64,000 bases of DNA from positions 62,001-126,000 of the forward strand of contig NZ_LZIC01000068.1 of the NCBI RefSeq assembly GCF_001667185.1, in the 5' to 3' direction. The notes below the pieces were generated by a model. That model saw only the letters and a list, made by a program, of their open reading frames with translations. It did no database searches and was not told the DNA's origin. Shown here in pieces: positions 36,191 through 44,913 of the stretch. The stretch comes from Mycobacterium sp. 852002-50816_SCH5313054-b (GTDB taxonomy: Bacteria > Actinomycetota > Actinomycetes > Mycobacteriales > Mycobacteriaceae). The translations under genes were made by a program, and so were the position numbers. Each line of letters starts with the position of its first letter. Position 1 is the first letter of the stretch.

Positions 36191-36214
36191 AGTCTTATGC
36201 TTAGACTATGTCTC
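36184..36214. promoter_or_regulatory. 31-base palindrome covering both divergent start codons
   Basis: GAGACATAGTCT-N7-AGACTATGTCTC, perfect twelve-base arms, each including a start codon (36188-36190 reverse, 36208-36210 forward). TATGCT at 36197-36202 is correctly placed as a -10 box for a transcript starting at the forward ATG. Confidence 0.65.
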
Positions 36215-36825
36215 ACCCGTTGGCAACAGCTTCCCGTGGCGATGGTGAGCGAATCTCGCTCGCGGAACGGCGGCGCACCGCGACGCGTCAGCGCATCGCG
36301 GACGCGGCCGCGCAGCTGGTCGGCAGCGTCGGTCTGGCGGGTGCGACGGTGGACCGGATCGCGGACGCGGCAGCCATCGGGCGGGCGACCTTCTTCCGCT
36401 ACTTCAACTCGAAAGAGGACGCCGTGGCCGAGGGGGTGAACGCCCATTGGCTGAACCGCATCACCGGCGCGCTGGCCGCCCAGCCCGCGGGCCTGACCGC
36501 CACCGAGGCCGTCGTCGGCGCCTTTCACGAGCTCGCCCTCGGCTTCGCCGAAATCGAGGACCAGGTCCGTGAATTGGCCACGCTGACCAGGTCATCCGAG
36601 ACGCTGGACGCCTGGACGCTGCGCATCTATGTGCGGTACGAATCGGCGATCGCCGAGCTCATCGCGCCCCGGCTACCCCGGTTGGCAGCGCAGGATCCCA
36701 GGCCACGGCTCATCGGCGCGTTGGCGATGGCGGCGGTGCGCATCGCCCTGGACGACTGGCTGAGCGACGGCGGATCGCTACCCGAGCGGGTGCGTCAGGG
36801 CCTGGCCGCGGTCGCGATCGCCTAA
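36208..36825 (+). CDS. TetR family regulator of the DUF1214-sulfotransferase pair
   Basis: 205 aa. Helix-turn-helix: RRTATRQRIADAAAQLVGSVGLAGATV, then IADAAAIGRATFFRYFNSKEDAVAE. A ligand domain follows. The first ATG is accepted because its mirrored partner gene starts the same way and a -10 element ends six bases before it, suggesting a leaderless mRNA. Divergent from the DUF1214 gene, and the palindrome between them is its likely target. Confidence 0.86.
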   Translation: MSHPLATASRGDGERISLAERRRTATRQRIADAAAQLVGSVGLAGATVDRIADAAAIGRATFFRYFNSKEDAVAEGVNAHWLNRITGALAAQPAGLTATEAVVGAFHELALGFAEIEDQVRELATLTRSSETLDAWTLRIYVRYESAIAELIAPRLPRLAAQDPRPRLIGALAMAAVRIALDDWLSDGGSLPERVRQGLAAVAIA

Positions 36826-37013
36826 TTCACCCTCATATGGACTAATAGTCGCTGAGACGCGGCGCGATCCGGGCACCGCCGCCGCACCTCCGGGCCGCAC
36901 TATCTGCCGATACCACGGCGATTTTGGCGCCCTGGGCGACGGCCAGCGCCGTTGACACTGTGACTGGCGTCATTGTCTACTAGTCCCCATATCTGCGGGC
37001 GAGGAGCGGGGCA

Positions 37014-38363
37014 ATGCACAAGGACGACCTGATCTTGATCAGCGTGGACGACCACATCGCCGAGCCCGCCGACATGTTCGACGCGCATGTCCCGGCCAAG
37101 TACCGCGACCTCGCGCCCCGGGTGGTCGTCGAACCCGATGGGGTCCAGCAGTGGTACTACGGCGACGTCCGCGGACGGAACATGGGCCTGAATGCCGTCG
37201 CCGGAAAACCCCGCGAGATGTACAACATCGACGCCTCCCGCTACGACGAGATGCGACCGGGCTGCTTCAACGTCGACGAGCGGGTCCGGGACATGAACGC
37301 GGGTGGCCAGCTGGCGGGCCTGAACTTCCCGAACTTCACCGGCTTTTCGGGCCAGGTCCTCAACCAGGGTCCCGATCGCGACGTCAACCTGGTGATGATC
37401 AAGGCGTACAACGACTGGCACGTGGACGAGTGGTGCGCCTCCTACCCGGGCCGATTCATCCCCTGCGGCATCCTGCCGCTCTTCGACGTGGCCGAGGCCG
37501 CGAAGGAAGTCGAGCGACTGGCCGACAAGGGCTGCCACGCGGTGACGTTCTCGGAGAATCCGGAAGCGTTGCAAATGCCCAGCATTCATACCGAGTATTG
37601 GTATCCGTTGTTCGAGGCGGTGTGCGAGAACAAGACCGTGCTGTGCACCCACGTCGGGTCCGCGTCGCGATCCCCGCAGGTGTCGAGCGACGCGCCGCCC
37701 AGCGTGCAGATGACGGCGTCGTCGATGATGAGCATGTTCACCTTCACCGAGTTGATCTGGGCCGAATTCTGGTCCGACTTCCCGCAACTGAAGTTTTCTC
37801 TCACCGAGGGCGACGTCGGCTGGATTCCGTATTTCCTGTGGCGCGCCGAGCACGTCTACAACCGGCACTCGGGCTGGACGCTCGCGAAGTTCCCACCCGG
37901 CTACAGCGGACCCACCGACGTCTTCAAGCGACACTTCTACACCTGCTTCATCAGCGACAAGGTGGGCGTGCAGAACATGGGCTGGTTCAACGAGGACATG
38001 CTGTGCTGGGAGTCCGACTTTCCGCATTCCGACAGCAATTGGCCGTTCGCGCCCGAGGACGTCATGGAGACCATGGGTCATCTCGACGACGCGGTCATCA
38101 ACAAGATCACCCACGAAAACGCCATGGGCGCTTACTCGTTCGATCCGTTCCGCTACATCCCGAAGGAGCACGCCCGCGCCGGCTACCTGCGTGCGCAGGC
38201 CACCGACGTCGACGTCGTCACCCATGTGGGCCGGCGAGCCAGTCAGCGCGACCGCGACGCGTGGACCCGGATGACGCAGTTCGCCCTGCAGGCACAGGGG
38301 GCGGCAACGGTGACGGCGGAGGCCTCCGGTATCGCGGGGCGCGCCACCACCCTGGGCAACTGA
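37014..38363 (+). CDS. Amidohydrolase-2 family protein
   Basis: 449 aa TIM-barrel metal-dependent hydrolase or decarboxylase. N-terminal metal motif ISVDDHIAEPADMF (D-x-H), then VLCTHVGSAS (barrel His), LTEGDVGWIPYFLWR and MLCWESDFPHSDSNWP (C-terminal Asp-containing motif). GAGGAG precedes the ATG. First gene of a six-gene operon with CoA-transferase, thiolase-like, DUF35 and PadR genes; its TGA is two bases before the CoA-transferase GTG. Such amidohydrolases recur in mycobacterial CoA-ester pathways, with substrates unknown. Confidence 0.83.
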   Translation: MHKDDLILISVDDHIAEPADMFDAHVPAKYRDLAPRVVVEPDGVQQWYYGDVRGRNMGLNAVAGKPREMYNIDASRYDEMRPGCFNVDERVRDMNAGGQLAGLNFPNFTGFSGQVLNQGPDRDVNLVMIKAYNDWHVDEWCASYPGRFIPCGILPLFDVAEAAKEVERLADKGCHAVTFSENPEALQMPSIHTEYWYPLFEAVCENKTVLCTHVGSASRSPQVSSDAPPSVQMTASSMMSMFTFTELIWAEFWSDFPQLKFSLTEGDVGWIPYFLWRAEHVYNRHSGWTLAKFPPGYSGPTDVFKRHFYTCFISDKVGVQNMGWFNEDMLCWESDFPHSDSNWPFAPEDVMETMGHLDDAVINKITHENAMGAYSFDPFRYIPKEHARAGYLRAQATDVDVVTHVGRRASQRDRDAWTRMTQFALQAQGAATVTAEASGIAGRATTLGN

Positions 38364-38365
38364 GC

Positions 38366-40711
38366 GTGGCGGCCCGGGCACCGTTCGCCGGGTGGCGGGT
38401 GCTGGAGCTGTCCAACGGCATCGCGGCGTCGTACTGCGGCAAGATGTTCGTGGACGCGGGCGCCGAGGTCGTGAAAATCGAGTCACCGCAGGGTGATTCG
38501 GTGCGGGGCTGGTCGGCGTCCCCGGGCGGTCCGAGCGGGGCGCTGTTCGGCTACCTGACCGCGGGCAAGAAGTCGGTGAACGACGGCGCGGAGGCCGCGG
38601 CGCTGCTGGCCGGTGCCGACCTCGTGCTCACCGACCTGACCGACGGCTGGACCGTCGACGCCATCAGGGCGCACACCGGCGACGCGGCCGTCGTCGCGGC
38701 CGTGACGCCGTTCGGCATGACGGGTCCCTACGTCGAGGATCAGGTAGTCGCCAACGAGTTCATTCTGCAAGCGTTGTGCGGCTCGATCGCAAGCCGAGGC
38801 TGGCCGGGTGACGAGCCGGTGCAGGCCGGCGGGCGGCTCGGCGAGTGGTTGGCCGGCACCTTCGCCGCGGCGGTCGCCGCCGCGACGGCCCGCCACGCCG
38901 CGCGCACCGGGCGCGGCGAGGTCATCGACGTCTCGATCTACGAGGCGATGGTCATCGCGATGGGCGGGTTGTCGACCATGTCGGCCAGCGTCCTGGGCGC
39001 GGATTCCCTGCTGTACCAACGCAGCCTGGAGTTGCCGTCGATCGTTCCCACCGCCGACGGCCTGGTCGGGTTCTGCACGATCACCGCGCAGCAGTTCCAG
39101 GACTTTCTGGTCATGATCGATCGCGCCGATCTGGTCGGCGACGCCGAACTGGCCTCGTTCGCCGGGCGCGTGCAGCGCCGCGACGAGTTCCTTGGCATGG
39201 TCACCCAGTGGACCCAGTCCCGCACCACGCGGGAGATCATCGACCTCGCGGTGGCGTTCCGAATCCCGGTGGCGCCCATCGCCACCCCGGCCACGTTGCC
39301 CATCGTCGACCACTTCGTGCAGCGCGGCGTCTTCGCCGAATCGGAGCTCGGGGTCCTGCAGCCACGCGTGCCGTATCGCAGCGAGGCGATGATCACCGGG
39401 CCACCCGGGCTGCCGCCGCGACTCGGTGCCGACAATGGCCGCCTGCACTGGCCGCGCCGCCCGCGGCGGCCCGGCGGATTCGGCGCCGATGCCGACGCTC
39501 TTCCGTTGTGCGACGTACGGATCACCGACCTCACTGCGTTCTGGGCCGGACCCGTCGCCACCCAGTTGCTCGGCGCCCTCGGCGCCGACGTGATCAAACT
39601 CGAGGGCGTCCGCAGGCCCGACGGCATGAGGTTCTCCGCGGGCCGTCCGCCCGACTGGGACCAATGGTGGGAGTGGGGCCCGGTGTTCTTGTGCAGCAAC
39701 AACAACAAGCGCGGGATCAGCGTCGAGCTCAGCACCGACACCGGGCGCGCCATCGCGTTAGAGCTCATGGCGGCAAGCGATCTCGTCATCGAGAACTTCT
39801 CACCGCGGGTGATGGACAACTTCGGATTGACCTGGGATGCCGTGGCGGCGACCAATCCCCGCGCCATCATGATCCGGATGCCCGCGTTCGGGCTGGACGG
39901 CCCTTGGCGCGACCGCGTCGGGTTCGCGCAGACGATGGAGCAGGCGACGGGCATGGCGTGGATGACCGGACATGCCGACGGCCCGCCGGTGATCCCGCGC
40001 GGGGTGTGCGACCCCATCGCGGGGCTGCACGCCGCATTCGCCGCGATCGCGGCGCTGGCGATCCGCGACCGGGACGGGGCCGGGATGCACGTCGAGTCCA
40101 CCATGGTCGAGGCGGCGCTGAACGTGGCCGCCGAGATGCTGGTGGAGTACTCGCGCAACGGAATCGAGCTGTGCCGGGAGGGAAACCGGGGCCCCGGCGC
40201 AACCCCCCAGGGCGTGTATCCGTGTCCGGGTGACGACGAATGGGTAGCGCTGGCCGCGACGGACGACGCCGCGCGGGCGTCGTTGGCGAGGCTCATCGAG
40301 CGACCGGAGCTCGACCCGAACGAGACCGCGTGGCGGGAACGCGCCGACGAGATCGACAAGCTGATCTCCGATTGGACCGCGCGGCACCCGGTCGCCGAAG
40401 CGGTGGCTGCGCTGCGCGGTGTCGGGGTGGCCGCCGCGCGTGTCACCGCGCCGGCGGCCCTGCTGAGCGACCCGCAGCTGCTCGCACGCGGCTTCTGGGA
40501 AACCGTTGACCACCCGGTCGCCGGCTCCTTCCTGTGCACGGGCATGCCCTTCGCATTCGTCGGAAAGCCCCGGCGCTGGATTCGGCGGGTGCCGCCGCTG
40601 TATGGCCAGCACACCGACGAAGTGCTGACGGGCATTCTCGGGCGCAGCGCACAGGACCTGCTCGAATTGCGCGCCGCGGGGGCCACCAGCGCGCGGCCGG
40701 CGGGATTGTGA
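38366..40711 (+). CDS. Fused tandem class III CoA-transferase (CaiB/BaiF x 2)
   Basis: 781 aa, two full CaiB/BaiF domains in one chain, about 1-370 and 380-781. Domain 1: FAGWRVLELSNGIAASYCGKMFVDAGAEVVKIE and GEVIDVSIYEAM with catalytic-type Asp188. Domain 2: CDVRITDLTAFWAGPVATQLLGALGADVIKLEG and GMHVESTMVEAALNVA, where Glu577 replaces the Asp. The enzyme moves CoA between carboxylic acids. GTG 38366 is chosen, two bases after the previous stop; the frame itself runs back to 37151 inside the amidohydrolase. It probably activates the operon's substrate as a CoA thioester. Confidence 0.87.
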   Translation: MAARAPFAGWRVLELSNGIAASYCGKMFVDAGAEVVKIESPQGDSVRGWSASPGGPSGALFGYLTAGKKSVNDGAEAAALLAGADLVLTDLTDGWTVDAIRAHTGDAAVVAAVTPFGMTGPYVEDQVVANEFILQALCGSIASRGWPGDEPVQAGGRLGEWLAGTFAAAVAAATARHAARTGRGEVIDVSIYEAMVIAMGGLSTMSASVLGADSLLYQRSLELPSIVPTADGLVGFCTITAQQFQDFLVMIDRADLVGDAELASFAGRVQRRDEFLGMVTQWTQSRTTREIIDLAVAFRIPVAPIATPATLPIVDHFVQRGVFAESELGVLQPRVPYRSEAMITGPPGLPPRLGADNGRLHWPRRPRRPGGFGADADALPLCDVRITDLTAFWAGPVATQLLGALGADVIKLEGVRRPDGMRFSAGRPPDWDQWWEWGPVFLCSNNNKRGISVELSTDTGRAIALELMAASDLVIENFSPRVMDNFGLTWDAVAATNPRAIMIRMPAFGLDGPWRDRVGFAQTMEQATGMAWMTGHADGPPVIPRGVCDPIAGLHAAFAAIAALAIRDRDGAGMHVESTMVEAALNVAAEMLVEYSRNGIELCREGNRGPGATPQGVYPCPGDDEWVALAATDDAARASLARLIERPELDPNETAWRERADEIDKLISDWTARHPVAEAVAALRGVGVAAARVTAPAALLSDPQLLARGFWETVDHPVAGSFLCTGMPFAFVGKPRRWIRRVPPLYGQHTDEVLTGILGRSAQDLLELRAAGATSARPAGL

Positions 40712-40712
40712 C

Positions 40713-41051
40713 GTGGCGGTGACGCTGTGCGTGCCGCCGCGCGCCGGCGAGCTGTGCGCACCGGTCCGGTTCCTGGTGCGGCAGGATTCCGTGGTGATGG
40801 AGCTGACTTCCCGGCACCGGATCACCGGTGTCGAGTGGGACGCGAGCGAACGCGCCGTGGCCATGCTCGTCGAGATCACCGACCCGCAAACCGCCAGGCC
40901 CATCGACGTGCGAATCGACGTGGTCGAAGTGGGCGCGGAGCACGCCCCGGGCACGGCGGCGCGCGCCACGAAGATCGGAACCATCACGCGCGACGGGCGA
41001 GAGTATGACGTCGTCGGCACCTATCTGGGAGTTGTCGCGGATGAAAACTAG
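40713..41051 (+). CDS. Small conserved protein of the CoA operon, unknown function
   Basis: 112 aa, not recognised. Mostly beta by appearance: VVMELTSRHRITGVEWD, AVAMLVEITDPQTARPIDVRIDVVEVG, GTITRDGREYDVVGTYLGV. No Cys motif, helix or signal peptide. GTG start one base after the CoA-transferase stop; its last 11 bases overlap the thiolase-like gene. The tight placement argues that it is translated and belongs to the same pathway. Confidence 0.65.
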   Translation: MAVTLCVPPRAGELCAPVRFLVRQDSVVMELTSRHRITGVEWDASERAVAMLVEITDPQTARPIDVRIDVVEVGAEHAPGTAARATKIGTITRDGREYDVVGTYLGVVADEN

Positions 41052-42207
41052 CCGTATCAACCCAACCGCCGCGATCGTCGGCGTGCACAACACCCGGCAG
41101 GGCCGCCGGCTGGACGGCGAAACCTCACGGGGCCTGGCGCTCAAGGCCGTTCAAGGCGCACTGGACGACGCCGGCCTGACCCTCGACGACGTCGACGGCA
41201 TCAGCGCGAGCCCGCATTCCACGTCGTTGATCTACGACCTGCGTATCGGCCCGGCGTGGCAGGGCCTTGCCTTCGGGGTCGGCATGATCACCGAGGCGGT
41301 GACCGCGATCGAGCATGGCATGGCCGACGTCGTCGTCCTGGTCGCCGCGCAGGCGGGTGAATACCGCGACCACGAGGCCACGGCGCCGTGGACCAGGCCG
41401 GAGAACGAATTCGTTGCGCCCTGGGGGATGTTCACCACCGCCGAGTTCGCGCTCATCGCCCGGCGCCACATGCACGTCTACGGCACGACGCGCGAACAAC
41501 TGTCCATCGTCGCGGCGACGATCCGCAACAACGGATCGCGAAACCCCGAAGCCGTTTACTACCAACGGGGTCCGTTCACCCCCGACGACATCACCGCGTC
41601 ACGGCCCATCGCCGAGCCGTTTCACCTCCTTGACTGCGCCACCACCTCGGAGGGCGGCTGCGCGGTGGTGGTCGCCAACGTGGACAAAGTGGATGTCGCG
41701 GGCCGCCCGATCTACGTGTTGGGCAGCGGCGCGGACTTTCACGGCCCGTCGTATCAGCACCCACCCGCGTGGGACCTCGCCGGTCGGCGCGGCGATCACG
41801 TGAACGGCGTGGTCGGCAGGCTAGCGGCCGAGCGCGCGTTCACCCACGCCGGGCTGCGGCGCGACGACGTCGATGTGTTGGAGCTCTACGATCCGTTCTC
41901 CTTCGAAATCATCCGCCAGCTGGAGGCTTTCGGCTTCTGCGCCGACGGCGAGGGCGGACCGTTCGTCGCCGACGGCCACATCGCCATCGACGGCAGCCAT
42001 CCGGTGACCACCGACGGAGGAACCATGTCCTTCAGCCACGCGGGCTCCAACCCGCAGATGATGCAGCGGGCCGTCCGCGCCGTCCAGCAGCTGCGCGGTC
42101 AGGCGGGCGACCTGCAGGTGCCCGACGCGCATATTGCGTTGTGCAGCAACGGGGGAGCCGGGGCCCTGTTCACCACGGTGCTGATCCTGGGGGACGAACC
42201 GAGATGA
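41041..42207 (+). CDS. Thiolase-like protein (Ltp type), second copy
   Basis: 388 aa thiolase-fold protein. INPTAAIVGVHNTRQGR, ALDDAGLTLDDVDGISA, then the nucleophile region LAFGVGMITEAVTAIEHGMADVV without a Cys, CATTSEGGCAVVVANVD, DVLELYDPFSFEIIRQLEAFGFC and ALCSNGGAGALFTTV. As in the 27670 copy, the missing nucleophile points to an Ltp2-like aldol-cleaving or structural role, with the DUF35 protein encoded next as partner (ATGA overlap). The ATG at 41041 lies within the preceding gene's end; the upstream frame extension is not real. Confidence 0.82.
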   Translation: MKTSRINPTAAIVGVHNTRQGRRLDGETSRGLALKAVQGALDDAGLTLDDVDGISASPHSTSLIYDLRIGPAWQGLAFGVGMITEAVTAIEHGMADVVVLVAAQAGEYRDHEATAPWTRPENEFVAPWGMFTTAEFALIARRHMHVYGTTREQLSIVAATIRNNGSRNPEAVYYQRGPFTPDDITASRPIAEPFHLLDCATTSEGGCAVVVANVDKVDVAGRPIYVLGSGADFHGPSYQHPPAWDLAGRRGDHVNGVVGRLAAERAFTHAGLRRDDVDVLELYDPFSFEIIRQLEAFGFCADGEGGPFVADGHIAIDGSHPVTTDGGTMSFSHAGSNPQMMQRAVRAVQQLRGQAGDLQVPDAHIALCSNGGAGALFTTVLILGDEPR

Positions 42208-42626
42208 CCACCGACGCGTTGCGACCCCAGAGTGGCCCCGTGCCGCATGCCAGCAGCCACCTCAGCCTTCCATTCTGGCAGGGCTGCCGAGCCGGGGAGT
42301 TGCGCTACCAACGCTGCGCGGCCTGCGGTGTGGCGAACTTCCCGCCGAGCGAGCATTGCCGGCAATGCCTTTCGGCCGATTTGCGGTGGGAGCGCAGCGA
42401 CGGCCGCGGCGAGATCTACAGCTGGACCGTGGTGCACCGACCGGTCACCGCGGAGTTCGAACCGCCGTATGCGCCGGCGATCGTCACGCTGGACGAGGGC
42501 TACCAAATGCTGACCAACATCGTCGGCATGGCCCCGGCCGACCTGGCGATCGGCCTGCGGGTGCGGGTGGAATTCCACGCTGTCGGCGCCGACCTGACCC
42601 TGCCGTACTTCACCAGGTTGCCATGA
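42204..42626 (+). CDS. DUF35 zinc-ribbon/OB-fold protein
   Basis: 140 aa. Intact N-terminal zinc ribbon, YQRCAACGVANFPPSEHCRQC, with four Cys in CxxC pairs, followed by the OB-fold: GEIYSWTVVHRPVTAEFEPPYAPAIVTLDEGY and ADLAIGLRVRVEFH. Expected to bind the thiolase-like protein of the same operon and shuttle or hold acyl-CoA. Overlaps both neighbours by four bases (ATGA at each end). Confidence 0.85.
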   Translation: MTTDALRPQSGPVPHASSHLSLPFWQGCRAGELRYQRCAACGVANFPPSEHCRQCLSADLRWERSDGRGEIYSWTVVHRPVTAEFEPPYAPAIVTLDEGYQMLTNIVGMAPADLAIGLRVRVEFHAVGADLTLPYFTRLP

Positions 42627-43276
42627 GTCCGGCGCGCACCAGCAACGGCCTGCCGGTGACCGCCTACCTGGTCCTCGGCGTGCTGGCGGCCAACGACGAA
42701 CAACTCACCGCCGGCGAGGTCAAGATGCGCGCCGAACTGTCGGTAGGCCACTTCTATTGGTCGCCGTCGGTGAGCCACGTACGGCGCGAACTGAACCGGT
42801 TGCTGGCGCGAGGGATGGTCAGCGAGATCGGAGCGCAATCGGGCAAGCGCGCGATCACGCTGTACGAGACCACCGACGCCGGCCAAGACGCGCTGCGCCG
42901 GTGGGTCCAGCATTTTCCGGGTCAGGACCAGGTGGTGATCAAACACCCCGTCATCCTGCGGACCTGGCTCGCCCGCGGCGAGGATCCGGAGCGCGTGATC
43001 GATACGCTGGACCGGCATCTCGAATCGACCCGGGCCCGCCTGGACGAGGCCCTCTGGTCGCGGCAGCGCTCCCGCGACCTCGGCATCATCGATGATCCGG
43101 ACCAACGCTTCTCGTTCGCGGTGCTCGACTACGCCATCCGCGGCCTGTATGCCGAGATCTCCAACATTTCCCAGCTGCGCGACGAAATCGCCAGCGGGAC
43201 AGGCCGGGATCCCGTCAAACGGGTCCGACGGGCGAAGGGGCAGATCCGTCGCCGAGCACGCCGGGAGCCGGGCTAG
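42623..43276 (+). CDS. PadR-family transcriptional regulator
   Basis: 217 aa. N-terminal winged helix: AYLVLGVLAANDEQLTAGEVKMRAEL and SHVRRELNRLLARGMVSEIGAQ, followed by TLYETTDAGQDALRRWV, the usual PadR wing order. The C-terminal half is helical (dimerisation). Last gene of the operon that starts at 37014, so it may autoregulate the whole unit. Its final four bases overlap the stop of the convergent ligase gene. Confidence 0.75.
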   Translation: MSPARTSNGLPVTAYLVLGVLAANDEQLTAGEVKMRAELSVGHFYWSPSVSHVRRELNRLLARGMVSEIGAQSGKRAITLYETTDAGQDALRRWVQHFPGQDQVVIKHPVILRTWLARGEDPERVIDTLDRHLESTRARLDEALWSRQRSRDLGIIDDPDQRFSFAVLDYAIRGLYAEISNISQLRDEIASGTGRDPVKRVRRAKGQIRRRARREPG

Positions 43277-44913
43277 ACCGATGGTGGCGACCCGCAGCGC
43301 CCCGCTACGCCGAGCTTGCGATCGCCACTAGCCGCCGCGCGCCGGTACGCGGTGCCGCGCGCTTCGCGCTCCCAGAGGACTTCGCCCTCGCCCACGGCGG
43401 TGCCCTGGGCGATCAGCTGGCGCTTGAGCACCTTATGGGTGGCGGTGCTGGGCAGGTCGGCGGCGATGCGAACGTAGCGCGGCCAGGCCTTGGGGGACAG
43501 GTCGGGCTGCGCGCCGAGGAACGCTTCGAGCGCATCGGGCTGGAGCTCGGCACCGTCGTTGAGGACGATCGCGGCCATCACCTGGTCGCCGACCCGCTCG
43601 TCGGGGACGGCGTACACTGCGACGCGGTTGATGGCGCTGTGCCGCAACAGGATCCGTTCGATGGGCGCCGCCGCCAGGTTCTCGCCGTCGACCCGCATCC
43701 AGTCGGCGGTGCGGCCGGCCAGGTAGATCCAGCCCTCGGCGTCCCGGTAGGCGAGGTCGCCGGACCAGTACATGCCGTGGCGCATCCGTTCCGCGTTGGC
43801 ATCGGGATCGTTGTAGTAGCCGGTGAAAAAGCCCGATCCGGTCGTGTTGACCAGTTCGCCGACCGCTTCGTCGGCGTTGGCCAGCGCGCCCTTGGCATCG
43901 AAGCGCGCGACGGCGCATTCGGTGACGGTTTCGCTGTTGTACACCGCGACCCCGTCGGCCCCCCGACCGATCGAGCCCTTCGGTGTGCCGGGTTCGCGGA
44001 TCACGATGACCGCGTTCTCCGTCGAGCCGAAGCCGTCCTCGACCTGAACCCCGAACCGGCGCGCGAACTCCTCGATGTCCTTGTCGTTGGCCTCATTACC
44101 GAACGCCACCCGCAGGGGGTTGTCGGCGTCGTCGTCACGCTCGGCGGTGGCGAGAATGTAGGCGAGGGGTTTGCCGACGTAGTTCATGTAGGTGGCGCCG
44201 TAGCGGCGAATGTCGTGGAGGAAGTTGGTCGCCGAGAATTTCGCCGGCACGATCGCGGCGCCGGAGACCACCGCGGGCGCCCATCCCGCCACGACGGCGT
44301 TGGAGTGAAAAAGCGGCATGGACACGTAGCAGGTGTCCTGTGGCGACAGCGCGAAGCGCTGGACCAGGTTGATACCGGCGAACGTCGCCATCAGGTGGGA
44401 TACCTGGACCGCCTTGGGATTTCCGCTCGTTCCCGACGTGAAGATCATCATGAACGGGTCCATCGCGGTGACCTCGCGATGGGGGACCAGTTCGCCCGCG
44501 CCGTCGATGAACTCCGCCCATTGCGGCGTGGAGGTGTCGAGGATCTGCGTTCCCTCCAGGTCCAAACCGTCCAGCAACGGCCGATGTTCGGCGTCGGTCA
44601 CCAGGAATTGGCAGTGCGCCCGCCGGACGTCCGCGGCCAGTGCCTCGCCGCGCCGCGTGATGTTCAGCCCGCACAGCACGTAGCCGCCGAGCCCGGCCGC
44701 CGCCATCTGGGCCAGCATCTCGGGCGTGTTGCCCAACAGAGCACCGACGTGCAGTGGCCGTTGCGGGTCGGCGGCGGCGATGAAGGCCGCGGCGCGCGCG
44801 GTCGCCTCGGCCAGATATTCACCCCAACTCCATTGCAGATCGCCGTGTTTGACGGCGACGGCGGAGTCAGTCAGACGCTTGCGCAGCAGCGCCTGAATCG
44901 TGTCGTCGGCCAT
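43273..44913 (-). CDS. FadD17-like acyl-CoA synthetase
   Basis: 546 aa AMP-forming ligase converting a carboxylic acid to its CoA ester. Adenylation motifs: MMIFTSGTSGNPKAVQVSH, YVSMPLFHSNAVVAGW, YGATYMNYVGKPLAYILAT, EDGFGSTENAVIV, GELVNTTGSGFFTGYYND, YWSGDLAYRDAEGW, DWMRVDGENLAAAPIERIL, and the C-terminal Lys in THKVLKRQL. Wording closely follows tuberculosis FadD17, a KstR-associated steroid or long-chain ligase of about 500 aa; the last 30 residues here are extra. The operator copy 21 bases upstream matches that of the fadE operon at 25.4 kb. Confidence 0.87.
   Translation of the reverse strand: MADDTIQALLRKRLTDSAVAVKHGDLQWSWGEYLAEATARAAAFIAAADPQRPLHVGALLGNTPEMLAQMAAAGLGGYVLCGLNITRRGEALAADVRRAHCQFLVTDAEHRPLLDGLDLEGTQILDTSTPQWAEFIDGAGELVPHREVTAMDPFMMIFTSGTSGNPKAVQVSHLMATFAGINLVQRFALSPQDTCYVSMPLFHSNAVVAGWAPAVVSGAAIVPAKFSATNFLHDIRRYGATYMNYVGKPLAYILATAERDDDADNPLRVAFGNEANDKDIEEFARRFGVQVEDGFGSTENAVIVIREPGTPKGSIGRGADGVAVYNSETVTECAVARFDAKGALANADEAVGELVNTTGSGFFTGYYNDPDANAERMRHGMYWSGDLAYRDAEGWIYLAGRTADWMRVDGENLAAAPIERILLRHSAINRVAVYAVPDERVGDQVMAAIVLNDGAELQPDALEAFLGAQPDLSPKAWPRYVRIAADLPSTATHKVLKRQLIAQGTAVGEGEVLWEREARGTAYRRAAASGDRKLGVAGRCGSPPSV

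Noticed and set aside
36834..36992. Inverted CATATGGACTA and TAGTCCCCATAT boxes before the CoA operon
   Set aside because: Arms are imperfect and about 140 bases apart, so a functional pair is doubtful.
37151..38365. Long N-terminal extension of the CoA-transferase frame
   Set aside because: This is the shifted frame of the amidohydrolase gene; the CoA-transferase starts at GTG 38366.
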